The notes beneath the pieces were generated by a model. It worked only from the letters and a program-made list of their open reading frames with translations. It had not been told where the DNA came from and searched no databases. This document shows positions 57,896 through 64,000 of a stretch of 64,000 nt of DNA, one piece after another; positions within the stretch are counted from its first letter, which is position 1; the number at the start of each line of letters is the position of its first letter. The position numbers and the translations under genes are program-made. Source of the DNA: Allobosea sp. BK604 (GTDB taxonomy: Bacteria; Pseudomonadota; Alphaproteobacteria; Rhizobiales; Beijerinckiaceae); the NCBI RefSeq assembly GCF_004341515.1, contig NZ_SLZF01000014.1, forward strand, positions 1 through 64,000, written 5' to 3'.

Positions 57896-59659
57896 GTGAC
57901 GTTTCGGATGAACGGCCGTGGGCGCAGCGCCACATTGGCCCTGGCGCTGCTGATCGCGCTCAATGTCGGCGCCTCGGCACAGGCGACGACGACTCGCACC
58001 ACCGAGCCGCTCGAACCGGCCGATAGCCTGGAGGGCAATTACCTCGCGGCCATCGTCGCCGGTGCCGGGCGCGACCTTGGCGCGGCCTCGGTCTATTTGC
58101 GCGAGGCGATCAAGGGCGATCCGCAGAATAACGACCTGCTCGAGCGTGCTTTTGTCGCCTTCCTCGCCGATGGCTCGATGAACGATGCGTTCCGCGCCGC
58201 CGAGAAGCTGATCCAGCGCGATCCCTCCAACGGACTCGCCCAGCTCGCGATCGGCATCCGCGCCATCAAGCAGAAGAATTACTCCTCCGCCCGCAACCAC
58301 CTGCAGCGCGGCGGACGCGGCCGCTCCGCCGACATCACCGCGACCTTGCTCTCGGCCTGGTCCTATGCCGGTTCCGGCCAGACCAACCGCGCCATGGAAG
58401 CGCTGGACCGCCTGAAGGGCGAGCCCTCCTACAATCTCTTCCGCGACTACCATGCCGGGCTGATTCTCGACATTGCCGGCCGCAAGCAGGATGCCGAGAA
58501 GCGGCTCAAGTCGGCTTATGACGCCGAGAAGACCACTTTGCGCCTCGTCGATCTCTGGGCCCGCTTCCAGGCGCGCAATGGCGATTTCGAGGGCGCGGCC
58601 GCGACCTATGGCGGCTTCGACCGGCTGCTGCCGAACCACCCGGTGATCCGCGACGGGCTTGCCCGCGTCGCCGCCAAGGAGCAGCTCCCGCGCACCGTCG
58701 CGACGCCGCAGCAGGGCGCGGCCGAGGTGCTCTACGGCCTTGCCAGCGCCGGCAACCGCCAGGGCGACGAGGCGGCTGCGCTGCTCTATCTGCGCTTCGC
58801 CATCTATCTCGATCCCAATCATGACCTCGCCGTCCTGACGCTCGGCGACATCCTGGAGCGCGGCAAGCAGCTCGAGGACGCGGTCGCGGTCTACAAGGGC
58901 ATGCCGGCCAATTCGCCGCTGCGTCCCAATTCCGAGATCCAGGCGGGCCTCGCGCTCGAAGCGCTCGGCAAGTCGGACGAGGCGGTCAAGCATCTCGAAG
59001 GGCTGATCGCGGCCAAGCCTGACGACGTCGACGCGCTCTCGGCGCTCGGCAATATCTATCGCTCGCGCAAGCGCTTCGCCGAGGCAGCCGAGGCCTATGA
59101 CAAGGCGATCGCCAAGATCGGCACGCCCGGCCGCGCCAACTGGGACCTCTACTATTTCCGCGGTATCGCTCGCGAGCGCATCAAGCGCTGGTCGGAGGCC
59201 GAGGAGGATCTGCGCAAGGCGCTGGAGCTGATGCCGGAGGCGCTCGGCCGCGAGCGCGCGCTGGTGCTGAACTATCTCGGCTATTCGCTGGTCGACCAGC
59301 ACCTCAAGCTCGACGAGGCGCTCGGCATGCTGCGCCGCGCCGTCGAGCTGCGGCCGCGTGACGGCTACATCACCGATTCGCTCGGCTGGGCCTTCTATCG
59401 GCTCGGCCGCTACGAGGAGGCGGCGCGCGAGCTCGAGCGCGCCATGGAACTGCGCCCTTCCGACCCGGTGATCAACGACCATCTCGGCGATGTCTACTGG
59501 CGCGTCGGCCGCAAGCTCGAAGCGACCTTCCAATGGAACGCGGCCCGCGACCTTGGTCCCGAGCCCGAAGATCTGGTCAAGATCAAGAAGAAGATCGAGA
59601 GCGGCCTTGAGGAGCCGCCCTCCGCCAACGCCGCCGATCCGAAGAAGGATGGCGGCTGA
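57896..59659 (+). CDS. Tetratricopeptide-repeat exported protein
   Basis: This is a 587-residue protein with a signal peptide (ALALLIALNVGASAQ) and many TPR units over most of its length, for example near residues 40-75, 110-190, 270-330, 360-430 and 440-545. The strongest repeats are LNYLGYSLVDQHLKLDEAL, DSLGWAFYRLGRYEEAA and DHLGDVYWRVGRKLEAT. It probably acts as a periplasmic or outer-membrane protein-interaction scaffold. The start is a GTG at 57896 with AGGAG ten bases upstream; a TTG at 57887 is less likely. It precedes ispE by 14 bases, an order seen in other alphaproteobacteria. Confidence 0.93.
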   Translation: MTFRMNGRGRSATLALALLIALNVGASAQATTTRTTEPLEPADSLEGNYLAAIVAGAGRDLGAASVYLREAIKGDPQNNDLLERAFVAFLADGSMNDAFRAAEKLIQRDPSNGLAQLAIGIRAIKQKNYSSARNHLQRGGRGRSADITATLLSAWSYAGSGQTNRAMEALDRLKGEPSYNLFRDYHAGLILDIAGRKQDAEKRLKSAYDAEKTTLRLVDLWARFQARNGDFEGAAATYGGFDRLLPNHPVIRDGLARVAAKEQLPRTVATPQQGAAEVLYGLASAGNRQGDEAAALLYLRFAIYLDPNHDLAVLTLGDILERGKQLEDAVAVYKGMPANSPLRPNSEIQAGLALEALGKSDEAVKHLEGLIAAKPDDVDALSALGNIYRSRKRFAEAAEAYDKAIAKIGTPGRANWDLYYFRGIARERIKRWSEAEEDLRKALELMPEALGRERALVLNYLGYSLVDQHLKLDEALGMLRRAVELRPRDGYITDSLGWAFYRLGRYEEAARELERAMELRPSDPVINDHLGDVYWRVGRKLEATFQWNAARDLGPEPEDLVKIKKKIESGLEEPPSANAADPKKDGG

Positions 59660-59673
59660 GCCTGCCCTGACGC

Positions 59674-60558
59674 GTGACCGCTCCGCTCACGACCCGCGCC
59701 CGCGCCAAGATCAATCTCAGCCTGCGGATTCTCGGCCGGCGCGCCGACGGCTACCATGAGCTCGAAAGCCTGGTCGCCTTTGCCGGCGTCGGTGACACGC
59801 TGACGCTGGACCCGGGCGAAGCCCTGTCGCTGACGCTGAGCGGGCCGCGCAGCGCCGGCCTCGCGCCGGATGATGGCAACCTCGTCCTGCGCGCCGCGCG
59901 CGCGCTTGCCGATGCCGTTCCCGGTCTGCTTACGGGCAGCTTCCACCTCGTCAAGCGGCTGCCGCTCGCCTCCGGCATCGGCGGCGGCTCGGCCGATGCG
60001 GCGGCGGCGCTGCGCCTGCTGGCGCGGCTGAACGGGCTCGCTTCATCTGCTCCGGAACTCTCGCGCGCGGCCGCTTCGGTTGGCGCCGATGTCCCCGTCT
60101 GCCTCGAATCGCGCGCCCGCGTCATGGCCGGCATCGGCGAGCGCCTCGGCCCGGCCCTGCGCCTGCCACCGCTCTTCGCCGTGCTGGTCAATCCGGGCGT
60201 TCCGGTCGAGACCGCCGCCGTGTTCCGCGCGCTCGGCCTCGCCCCCGGGCAGGCGTTGCCGGCGCGCGGAAAGGCGGAGGTCCAGCCGGCAGGGCAGGGC
60301 GATTCGCCCGCCGAATTGATCTCGTCGCTCTCCCGCTCCGGCAACGATCTCGAACCGCCGGCGCTGCAGGTGGCGCCGATGCTGTCCTCGCTCCTGTCAC
60401 GTCTCGCCGCGCTGTCCGGCTGCCGGCTCGCCCGCATGTCGGGCTCGGGCGCGACCTGCTTTGCCCTGTTCGACGATTGCCGGCAGAGCGCGGCGGCGGC
60501 GAAGCTTTTGTCCGACGAACGGCCGGATTGGTGGGTGAAGCCGACTATGCTGAGATAG
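59674..60558 (+). CDS. ispE: 4-diphosphocytidyl-2-C-methyl-D-erythritol kinase
   Basis: This is a 294-residue GHMP kinase of the MEP isoprenoid pathway, phosphorylating CDP-ME. ARAKINLSLRILGRRADGYHEL at the N-terminus holds the catalytic lysine, LPLASGIGGGSADAAAALRLL is the ATP loop, and SGSGATCFALF is the third GHMP motif. Translation starts at GTG 59674. It follows the TPR gene closely and is in the same direction as the LysE-type gene. Its product feeds the prenyl synthase encoded 3 kb away. Confidence 0.97.
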   Translation: MTAPLTTRARAKINLSLRILGRRADGYHELESLVAFAGVGDTLTLDPGEALSLTLSGPRSAGLAPDDGNLVLRAARALADAVPGLLTGSFHLVKRLPLASGIGGGSADAAAALRLLARLNGLASSAPELSRAAASVGADVPVCLESRARVMAGIGERLGPALRLPPLFAVLVNPGVPVETAAVFRALGLAPGQALPARGKAEVQPAGQGDSPAELISSLSRSGNDLEPPALQVAPMLSSLLSRLAALSGCRLARMSGSGATCFALFDDCRQSAAAAKLLSDERPDWWVKPTMLR

Positions 60559-60582
60559 GCTCGTTCTGCAGGAGCCTGGGCC

Positions 60583-61215
60583 ATGCTGGCGACGTCCTTT
60601 CTCGCCTTTGTCGGTGTTTCGCTGGTTGTCATCATCACGCCCGGGCCGGACACCGCGCTGACGATTCGCAACACCTTGCTCGGCGGCCGCGCCGGCGGCG
60701 TCTCGACGGCCTTCGGCGTAGCCGTCGGCCAGACGATCTGGGCGTTGGCGACGAGCATCGGCCTCGTCGCGCTGCTGGTGGCGAGCGAGCCGCTCTTCCG
60801 CACCATCCAGTATGCCGGCGCCGCCTATCTGATCATTCTGGGCATCCAGTCCCTGCGCGATGCGTTCCGCGCAAGTGCGGGGCAAGAAGCTGCGATCGAA
60901 CTGCGGCCGGCCCGCCGGCTCAGCTCCATGGCGGCTTTTCGCCAGGGCCTGATCAGCGATCTCGGCAATCCGAAGATGGCGGTGTTCTTCGCCAGCCTGT
61001 TGCCGCAATTCGCGGCCGGCGGCGATTTCGCGACGCTCTTCCTGCTCGGCCTGATCTTCGCGGCAATGACCTTCGCCTGGCTCGCCGCCTACGCTCTGGT
61101 CGTCGCCAAGGCCGGCGACGTGCTGCGCCGCTCGCAGGTGCGGCGGGTCATCGAGGCAGTGACGGGCGGGCTGCTGCTGGCGCTTGGGCTGAGGATCGCC
61201 GCGGAGCAGCGCTGA
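60583..61215 (+). CDS. LysE/RhtB-family amino acid exporter
   Basis: This is a 210-residue membrane protein with about six helices. The N-terminal VSLVVIITPGPDTALTIRNTLLGGRAGG is diagnostic of the LysE/RhtB superfamily, and ISDLGNPKMAVFFASLLPQF is the conserved central motif. Such proteins export amino acids or analogues such as homoserine. The substrate is not predictable. It starts 25 bases after ispE, and two dispersed repeats follow. Confidence 0.94.
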   Translation: MLATSFLAFVGVSLVVIITPGPDTALTIRNTLLGGRAGGVSTAFGVAVGQTIWALATSIGLVALLVASEPLFRTIQYAGAAYLIILGIQSLRDAFRASAGQEAAIELRPARRLSSMAAFRQGLISDLGNPKMAVFFASLLPQFAAGGDFATLFLLGLIFAAMTFAWLAAYALVVAKAGDVLRRSQVRRVIEAVTGGLLLALGLRIAAEQR

Positions 61216-61223
61216 CCGGGCTC

Positions 61224-61321
61224 AGAGCATTTTCGCGCGAAGCGGCTGCAGGTTCGCGCAAAGAAAATGCGTTAAACCAAAGAGATGGAGCACTAGCGCG
61301 CTTCGGAGAAGAAGTGCGCTA
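61224..61321. repeat. Dispersed intergenic repeat, copy 2 (diverged)
   Basis: This copy keeps the first hairpin half (AGAGCATTTTCGCGCGAAGCGG to GAAAATGCGTT) but its second half has diverged (GAGCACTAGCGCGCTTCGGAG to GAAGTGCGCT). It is immediately followed by copy 3, so the two stand in tandem between the LysE-type and prenyl synthase genes. Confidence 0.85.
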
Positions 61322-61424
61322 AAGCATTTTCGAGCGAAGTGGATACCGGTTCGCGTGAAGAAAATGCGTCAAAACAAAGAGATAGAGTATTTCCGCGATT
61401 CAGAGAAGCGCGGAAATGCTCTAG
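61322..61424. repeat. Dispersed intergenic repeat, copy 3
   Basis: This copy is closest to copy 1: GCATTTTCGAGCGAAGTGGA, ACCGGTTCGCGTGAAGAAAA, then TTTCCGCG...CGCGGAAATGCTCTAG. Its terminal CTAG supplies the TAG stop codon of the minus-strand prenyl synthase gene. Confidence 0.9.
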
Positions 61425-62437
61425 TGTGCCCGCGCCACGCAGAAATCCACCGCGTCGTTGAGCGCCTGCTTCATCGGCGAAGCCGGGTAGAGGCCGAGCG
61501 CGTCCTTGGCCATCTTGGCGTAGTGCTGGGCCCGCTCGATCGTGTCGTCGAGCGCCCGGTGGCGCCGCATGATCGCCTGCGCCTCCTCGAGATCGCCGTC
61601 GCGGATCTCGCCCTCCTGCAATGTCCGGCGCCAGAAGGCGCGCTCGGCCTCGTCGCCGCGACGGAAGGAGAGCACGACCGGCAAGGTGATCTTGCCCTCG
61701 CGAAAATCGTCGCCGGTATTCTTGCCGAGCTTGGCGGCGACCCCGCCATAATCGAGCGCATCGTCGATGAGCTGGAAGGCGATGCCGAGATTGAGCCCGT
61801 AGCTGCGGCAGGCGGCGGCGCTCGCCTTGCTCGCCTCGGCGATCACCGGCCCGACCTCGCAGGCGGCGGCGAAGAGCTCGGCCGTCTTGCCGCGGATCAC
61901 GGCGAGATACTCGTCCTCGCTCGTCTCGGTGTTCTTGGCGACGGAGAGCTGCAGCACCTCGCCCTCGGCGATCACGGCCGCGGCGGTGGAGAGGATGTCG
62001 AGCGCGCGCAGCGAGCCGACCTCGACCATCATCTTGAAGGCCTGGCCGAGCAGGAAATCGCCGACCAGCACGCTTGCCTCGTTGCCCCAGAGCATGCGCG
62101 CCGCCAGCTTGCCGCGGCGCATGTCGCTCTCGTCGACGACATCGTCATGCAGCAGCGTCGCCGTATGCATGAACTCGACGGAGGCCGCGAGCTTGACATG
62201 GCCCTCGCCGCGATAGCCGTTGAGGATCGCCGTCGCCAGCGTCAGCATCGGCCGCAGCCGCTTGCCGCCCGAGGAGATCAGGTGGTTGGCGACCTCGGGA
62301 ATCATCGTCACTTCGGAACCGGTCCGCGACAGGATCATCGCGTTGACCCGCTCCATATCCGCACGCACCAGGCCGACGAGCCCGTCGATGCTGGCCTGTC
62401 CGGCTTCCTTGTCTTCGAACGGTACGACGACGCCCAC
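61421..62437 (-). CDS. ispB: Trans-polyprenyl (octaprenyl-type) diphosphate synthase
   Basis: This is a 338-residue prenyl synthase that builds the ubiquinone side chain. The two aspartate-rich motifs are LLHDDVVDESDMRRG and FQLIDDALDYGG, and GGKRLRPMLTL is conserved. Family members of this length and type make octaprenyl to decaprenyl chains; the exact length cannot be deduced (Bosea-like bacteria often have Q-10). A GTG at 62437 (VGVVVPFED) is the likely start. Its stop codon is inside repeat copy 3. It is divergent from the DUF2007 gene. Confidence 0.93.
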   Translation of the reverse strand: MGVVVPFEDKEAGQASIDGLVGLVRADMERVNAMILSRTGSEVTMIPEVANHLISSGGKRLRPMLTLATAILNGYRGEGHVKLAASVEFMHTATLLHDDVVDESDMRRGKLAARMLWGNEASVLVGDFLLGQAFKMMVEVGSLRALDILSTAAAVIAEGEVLQLSVAKNTETSEDEYLAVIRGKTAELFAAACEVGPVIAEASKASAAACRSYGLNLGIAFQLIDDALDYGGVAAKLGKNTGDDFREGKITLPVVLSFRRGDEAERAFWRRTLQEGEIRDGDLEEAQAIMRRHRALDDTIERAQHYAKMAKDALGLYPASPMKQALNDAVDFCVARAH

Positions 62438-62598
62438 GCTGCTGCTCCGGCCTGTTGTTGCGCTGCAAAGCGCACATTGCCTTGCCACAACCGTTGCATG
62501 GGTGACCAGCCCCCGCAATTGCACTTTGACGCCGCACCCGCCTCTTTCCGTGCAATCAAGGGCTTGCGCCCGCGCCCATGCTCCGTCTCCATGGCGCC

Positions 62599-62823
62599 AT
62601 GCACGAACTCTTGCGCACCAATGATCTCGTTCTGCTCGGCGCCATCGAGGCCCTGCTGACCTCGGCGAATATCGACAGCCTGATCACCGACCAGCATATG
62701 AGCGCGCTCGAAGGCATGACCGGCGCCTTCCAGCGCCGCCTGCTGGTCCGTGAGGCCGATCGCATGCGGGCTCGCGCCTTGTTGATCGAGGCCGGATTCG
62801 GCGGCGAATTGCGCGATGGCTGA
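62599..62823 (+). CDS. DUF2007 family small protein
   Basis: This is a 74-residue protein matching the DUF2007 'putative signal transducing protein' family: MHELLRTNDLVLLGAIEALL, then TSANIDSLITDQHMS and the ending ADRMRARALLIEAGF. I use the third ATG (62599) because the family starts with this M-x-E-L-L pattern; ATG 62578 would add seven residues. Its last bases overlap the next gene start by eight. Role unknown. Confidence 0.88.
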   Translation: MHELLRTNDLVLLGAIEALLTSANIDSLITDQHMSALEGMTGAFQRRLLVREADRMRARALLIEAGFGGELRDG

Positions 62824-63568
62824 GGCGATCCGGCTCGGAGAGATCGTCGAGGACAGGCTTCTCGACGGCAGGCTCGTCCTGCGCCAGCCGAAGCAGGGCC
62901 ACCGCGCCGGCAGCGACGCGATCCTGCTCGCGGCGGCGTTGCCCGCGACATTCGCCGGCGCCCTGGCCGATTTCGGCGCTGGCGTCGGCACGGTCGGCCT
63001 CGCGGCGGCGATCCTGCGCCCGGATCTGGCGGTGACGCTGATCGAGCGCGAGCCGGAGCTTGCGGCGCTGGCCGCCGAAAATACCGCGCTCAACGAGCTG
63101 TCGGATCGCGCCCAGGTCGTGGCCGCCGACGTCGCCGCCCTTGCCGCGTCCGGGCTCGCGCCGGCCAGCTTCGGCTGCGTCGCGATGAACCCGCCCTTCT
63201 TTTCAGCCCATGAGGCGCGGCCGTCGCCGGTCGCGAATCGGCGGGTCGCGCATGTCGCCGATCAGCCCCTGGCGCTCTGGCTCAAGGCAGCCAGGCGATT
63301 GCTGAAGCCGGCGGGCCATGTCGCGATCATCCATCGCACCGGGGCTCTCGCGGATATTCTTGCCGGGCTCGCGACCGGCTTTGGCGCCGTCGCCATTCGG
63401 CCGGTTCATGCCGTCGCGGATCGACCTGCCATCCGGGTCATCGTCACCGCCGAGTTCGGCAGCCGCAAGCCAATGGCGCTGCTGCCCGGCTTTGTCCTGA
63501 ACGGGCCGGATGGCCGCTTCACCGAGCTCAGCGAAGCGGTCCATCGCGGCAGGGCGTCATTGCCCTGA
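62816..63568 (+). CDS. TrmN6-type tRNA (adenine-N6)-methyltransferase
   Basis: This is a 250-residue SAM-dependent methyltransferase. GHRAGSDAILLAAALP followed by ADFGAGVGTVGLAAA is motif I, and CVAMNPPFF holds the catalytic NPPF motif of N6-adenine/N5-glutamine enzymes. The layout fits the TrmN6/YfiC group that methylates A37 of tRNA1Val. The start overlaps the DUF2007 gene by eight bases, which suggests coupling. It ends a few bases before repeat copy 4. Confidence 0.9.
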   Translation: MAEAIRLGEIVEDRLLDGRLVLRQPKQGHRAGSDAILLAAALPATFAGALADFGAGVGTVGLAAAILRPDLAVTLIEREPELAALAAENTALNELSDRAQVVAADVAALAASGLAPASFGCVAMNPPFFSAHEARPSPVANRRVAHVADQPLALWLKAARRLLKPAGHVAIIHRTGALADILAGLATGFGAVAIRPVHAVADRPAIRVIVTAEFGSRKPMALLPGFVLNGPDGRFTELSEAVHRGRASLP

Positions 63569-63572
63569 CGCT

Positions 63573-63673
63573 TGAGCATTTTCGAGCGAAGTGGACACCG
63601 GTTCGCGTGAAGAAAAATGCGCCAAGACGAAGAGAGAGCACTTCCGCGCTTCGAAAAAGGGCGGAAATGCTCT
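63573..63673. repeat. Dispersed intergenic repeat, copy 4
   Basis: This copy begins GAGCATTTTCGAGCGAAGTG, continues ACCGGTTCGCGTGAAGAAAA, and ends CGGAAATGCTCTCG. It lies between the TrmN6-type gene and the convergent secreted-protein gene. Unlike copies 1 and 3 it has lost the terminal CTAG, and the flanking genes carry their own stops. Confidence 0.9.
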
Positions 63674-63679
63674 CGCGCC

Positions 63680-63970
63680 TCAGTAGCAGACGCGCCGTGG
63701 GCCGATGACCCAGCCCCAGCCATTCCAGTAGCGGCCCGGCCGAACGACGCAACGTGGCCCCCAATAGGGTGCGCCATAGCCGTAATAGGCCCGGCGATAG
63801 CCATAATACGGTCTGTAGCCACCACCCCAACGCGGGCCATAGCCGTAGGCGTGGCGATAGCCATAGCCCGGGCCGTAGCCGAAATACTGGGCCGAGGCCG
63901 GCGTGGCGGTCAACGCGATGCCGCCGAGGCTGGCAGCCGCCGCAACGCCGAGAAGCAGTTTGCGAAACAT
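63680..63970 (-). CDS. Small Gly/Tyr-rich secreted protein
   Basis: This is a 96-residue protein with a signal peptide (residues 1-27, TATPASAQ) and a mature part made of short GY, YGYR, GPRW and PYYGYR blocks, ending in a segment with two cysteines (PRCVVRPGRYWNGWGW and RRVCY). Such low-complexity exported proteins are common in Hyphomicrobiales and usually called hypothetical. The C-terminal VVRPGRYWNGWGWV core recurs across them. Function unknown; an envelope or surface role is inferred from export only. Confidence 0.8.
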   Translation of the reverse strand: MFRKLLLGVAAAASLGGIALTATPASAQYFGYGPGYGYRHAYGYGPRWGGGYRPYYGYRRAYYGYGAPYWGPRCVVRPGRYWNGWGWVIGPRRVCY

Positions 63971-64000
63971 GACGCATCTCCTCTCAAGTGCATGGCGGAC

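Overview
The window is a GC-rich (roughly 65-70 percent by eye) chromosomal segment of an alphaproteobacterium, most likely order Hyphomicrobiales and of a Bosea-like type. The evidence is a CcrM-type GANTC methyltransferase, split F0 genes atpI-atpB-atpE-b'-b, the order coxB-coxA-ctaB-small gene-ctaG-coxC-DUF983-surf1-thrC-M16 peptidase, an IalB-family protein, a GTTC-N7-GTTC SOS box and dispersed GAGCATTTTCGAGCGAAGTGG repeats. The genus is an inference. I see no tRNA, rRNA, insertion sequence, prophage or CRISPR array. Both edges fall outside recognised genes or in intergenic DNA.

Layout. 0-1.4 kb: a CelD/BcsL-type acetyltransferase. 1.6-8.5 kb: the main accessory block, a LacI-type regulator divergent from a CUT1 sugar-type ABC importer (binding protein, two permeases, ATPase) with an argininosuccinate-lyase-like C-N lyase inside the operon. 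A perfect 16-bp operator overlaps the importer promoter, and a second copy lies 106 bp away in the regulator's own 5' coding region. 8.5-13.7 kb: AraC regulator, GNAT enzyme, Tat-lipoprotein L,D-transpeptidase-like protein, 1-Cys peroxiredoxin, DsbD-N-terminal-like protein and YqgE. 13.7-26.7 kb, all on the minus strand: the aa3 oxidase genes and assembly factors, running into threonine synthase, an M16 peptidase, a RimJ-type acetyltransferase and a large membrane GGDEF/EAL protein, with repeated 4-bp stop/start overlaps.

27-34.5 kb: an IalB protein and lipoprotein pair, then a tandem glycine riboswitch controlling gcvT-gcvH-gcvPA-gcvPB, then a peptidoglycan-binding L,D-transpeptidase. 34.5-36.6 kb: an NmrA-type reductase divergent from a LysR regulator. 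36.6-39.2 kb: the F0 ATP synthase operon with a near-consensus promoter. 39.4-44.2 kb: SMC, a DsbA-type thioredoxin-fold protein and a DciA/DUF721 protein. 44.3-50 kb: Coq7, MutY, CcrM, RNase HII and a COG1533 (SplB-like) radical SAM protein preceded by an SOS box.

50-64 kb: a small glycosyltransferase-like protein, YpfJ metallopeptidase, cytochrome bd oxidase (cydAB), family-4 uracil-DNA glycosylase, YkvA, ETF-ubiquinone oxidoreductase, a 36-residue lipoprotein, a TPR protein, IspE, a LysE exporter, an IspB-type prenyl synthase, DUF2007, a TrmN6-type methyltransferase and a Gly/Tyr-rich secreted protein. Much of the window serves respiration and quinone supply (cox, cyd, F0, ETF-QO, Coq7, IspE, prenyl synthase). 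A second theme is genome maintenance (SMC, MutY, CcrM, RNase HII, UDG, SPL-like). The least conventional parts are the lyase-containing importer operon, the SOS-boxed radical SAM gene, and a repeat family whose CTAG ends supply stop codons to neighbouring genes.
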